A DNA stretch of 64,000 bases. It comes from Robertmurraya korlensis (lineage in GTDB: Bacteria > Bacillota > Bacilli > Bacillales > Cytobacillaceae). How positions within the stretch are numbered: position 1 is the first letter of the stretch; each line of letters starts with the position of its first letter. The notes beneath the pieces were generated by a model, which saw nothing but the letters and a program-made list of their open reading frames with translations, made no database searches and had not been told where the DNA came from. The DNA lies in the NCBI RefSeq assembly GCF_023715225.1, contig NZ_JAMBNS010000001.1, positions 558,001 to 622,000 on the forward strand. Reading direction: 5' to 3'. The translations under genes were made by a program, and so were the position numbers. This document shows positions 62,801-64,000 of this stretch, piece by piece.

Positions 62801-64000
62801 TTGATTAGAACAATCTTAATAGGTGTTTTGGTGCTCGGGGTAGCAGGAACGGCTTTTTGGGGCTACCAAGAGCATCGTGAAAAAAATGCTGTACTCATTA
62901 ATGCTGAGAACAACTATCAAAGAGCGTTTCATGATCTAAGCTATCAGGTAGATTTACTGAATAATAAAATAGGAACCACATTAGCTATGAATTCTAGGGA
63001 ATCATTATCACCTTCTTTAGCAGAGGTTTGGAAAATAACATCTGATGCTCATAGTGATGTTGGTCAACTACCATTAACTCTACTACCTTTCAACAAGACG
63101 GAGGAGTTTCTTGCGAAAATAGGTGATTTTAGTTACCGGACTGCAATTAGAGATTTAGAAAAAGAGCCACTAACTGATAAAGAGTACCAATCATTGCAGG
63201 ACCTGTATAAGCAGTCAGCAGAGATACAAGGTGAATTGCGAAAGGTACAGCATATGGTGTTAGAAAATAACTTACGCTGGATGGATGTTGAACTGGCTCT
63301 AGCAGCATCAGAAGAACCCTTAGATAATACGATTATTGATGGCTTTAAGACCGTTGAGAAAACGGTTGAAGGATATGGAGACACAGATTTTGGACCTGCA
63401 TTTGTATCTTTAAGTCAAAAAGAAGACAACGAGTTTAAATACTTGCAAGGAAAACAAGTAAAAGAAGAAGAAGCCGTCCAAATAGCAAAAAAATATGCAG
63501 CCTTTGGAAATGATGTAGCTATAAAGGTTACGGAAAGCGGGAAAGGTGCAAATACTGGGTTTTATAGCATTTCTGTACAAAAGAAGGGTACGAATGAAGA
63601 AGCAAATATGGATGTCACGAAAAAAGGTGGTTTTCCAATTTGGTTTATCTATTCTCGTGATGTGAAAGAGCAAAAAATTAGTCTAAATGATGCAAGTACG
63701 AAAGCGATTCAATTCTTAAAGGATACAGGATTTGAAAACTTAGATCTGTTTGAAAGTACACAGTACGATAATATTGGAGTATTTACCTTTGTTACAAATG
63801 AAAAAAATGTTAGAGTATATCCTGATGCTATTAATGTAAAGGTAGCATTGGATAATGGAAATATTTTAGGCTTTTCTGCAGATGATTATTTACGCTCTCA
63901 CCATGTAAGAGATATTCCTAAGCCAACTCTATCGGTGGAAGACGCACAAAAGAAAATAAACCCAAGTGTTAAGGTGATGGAAAATAGACAATCGATCATT
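62801..64000 (+). CDS. ypeB: YpeB, SleB-localisation protein (truncated by window edge)
   Basis: 400 codons are visible and the frame runs off the end without a stop. TTG 62801 follows GGTGAGG. The product has an N-terminal membrane anchor (about 3-22), then a long helical region, and PepSY-like repeats further on (VKEEEAVQIAKKYAAFG). It matches YpeB, which is needed for SleB in the spore. B. subtilis YpeB is about 450 residues, so roughly 50 residues are missing here. Co-transcribed with sleB. Confidence 0.9.
   Translation, partial: MIRTILIGVLVLGVAGTAFWGYQEHREKNAVLINAENNYQRAFHDLSYQVDLLNNKIGTTLAMNSRESLSPSLAEVWKITSDAHSDVGQLPLTLLPFNKTEEFLAKIGDFSYRTAIRDLEKEPLTDKEYQSLQDLYKQSAEIQGELRKVQHMVLENNLRWMDVELALAASEEPLDNTIIDGFKTVEKTVEGYGDTDFGPAFVSLSQKEDNEFKYLQGKQVKEEEAVQIAKKYAAFGNDVAIKVTESGKGANTGFYSISVQKKGTNEEANMDVTKKGGFPIWFIYSRDVKEQKISLNDASTKAIQFLKDTGFENLDLFESTQYDNIGVFTFVTNEKNVRVYPDAINVKVALDNGNILGFSADDYLRSHHVRDIPKPTLSVEDAQKKINPSVKVMENRQSII

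Overview
This window is AT-rich core chromosome of an endospore-forming Bacillaceae bacterium. It carries sigF with spoIIAA/AB, spoIIM, spoVA genes, dacB/dacF, spmA/B, sleB/ypeB and an mciZ homologue, and many proteins are close to their Bacillus subtilis counterparts. Gene order largely follows the B. subtilis block from yqjP to ypeB. I saw no rRNA, tRNA, insertion sequence, prophage or CRISPR array.

Layout. (1) 1-13,000: the end of a proline-type T-box leader reading left, yqjP and yqjQ, yqzH, an SOS-controlled Y-family polymerase with its YolD partner, small Fe-S proteins, yqkD, an acetoacetate module (HMG-CoA lyase diverging from scoAB), yqkE, yqkF, mciZ, and nudF overlapping an endonuclease-Q-like PHP protein. 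(2) 13,000-27,500: spoIIM, fur, yqzK, xerD, the nucleoside salvage run drm-pupG-pdp, dacF-spoIIAA-spoIIAB-sigF, a shortened spoVA cluster (AA, AB, AEa, AF only), lysA, a 31-residue membrane peptide and an orphan ribT. (3) 27,500-43,000: ypuF, scpA-scpB, an unknown gene, ypuI, a superoxide dismutase, dacB-spmA-spmB, rluB, resABCDE and sigX-rsiX. (4) 43,000-64,000: an M23/LysM protein, a histidinol-phosphatase, serA, ppaC, FMN riboswitch-ribU, fer, ypbB-recS-ypbD-ypbE, ypbF, a CBS/ACT protein, ypbG, a CarH-type B12 photoreceptor regulator, a MecA paralogue, glutamate dehydrogenase, ypdA, asparaginase, prsW, sleB and the start of ypeB.

How the genes work together. Four themes recur. Sporulation: the sigma F control triad plus genes behind sigma E, sigma F and sigma G type promoters that are readable in the sequence. 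Redox and metal homeostasis: Fur, ResA-E, superoxide dismutase, ferredoxin, YpdA, CDGSH and YqkB proteins. DNA repair and chromosome handling: PolY/YolD behind LexA boxes, EndoQ, RecS, XerD and ScpAB. Carbon and nitrogen metabolism: candidate cre boxes near scoA, drm, serA and the glutamate dehydrogenase gene.

Most interesting points: absence of spoVAC-AD-AEb from an otherwise ordered spoVA operon; an mciZ homologue with a near-perfect sigma E promoter; an EndoQ homologue translationally coupled to nudF; a CarH-like regulator with all the B12 photoreceptor signature residues; and ribT left alone where a whole riboflavin operon would be expected, while a riboflavin importer sits under an FMN riboswitch 20 kb away.
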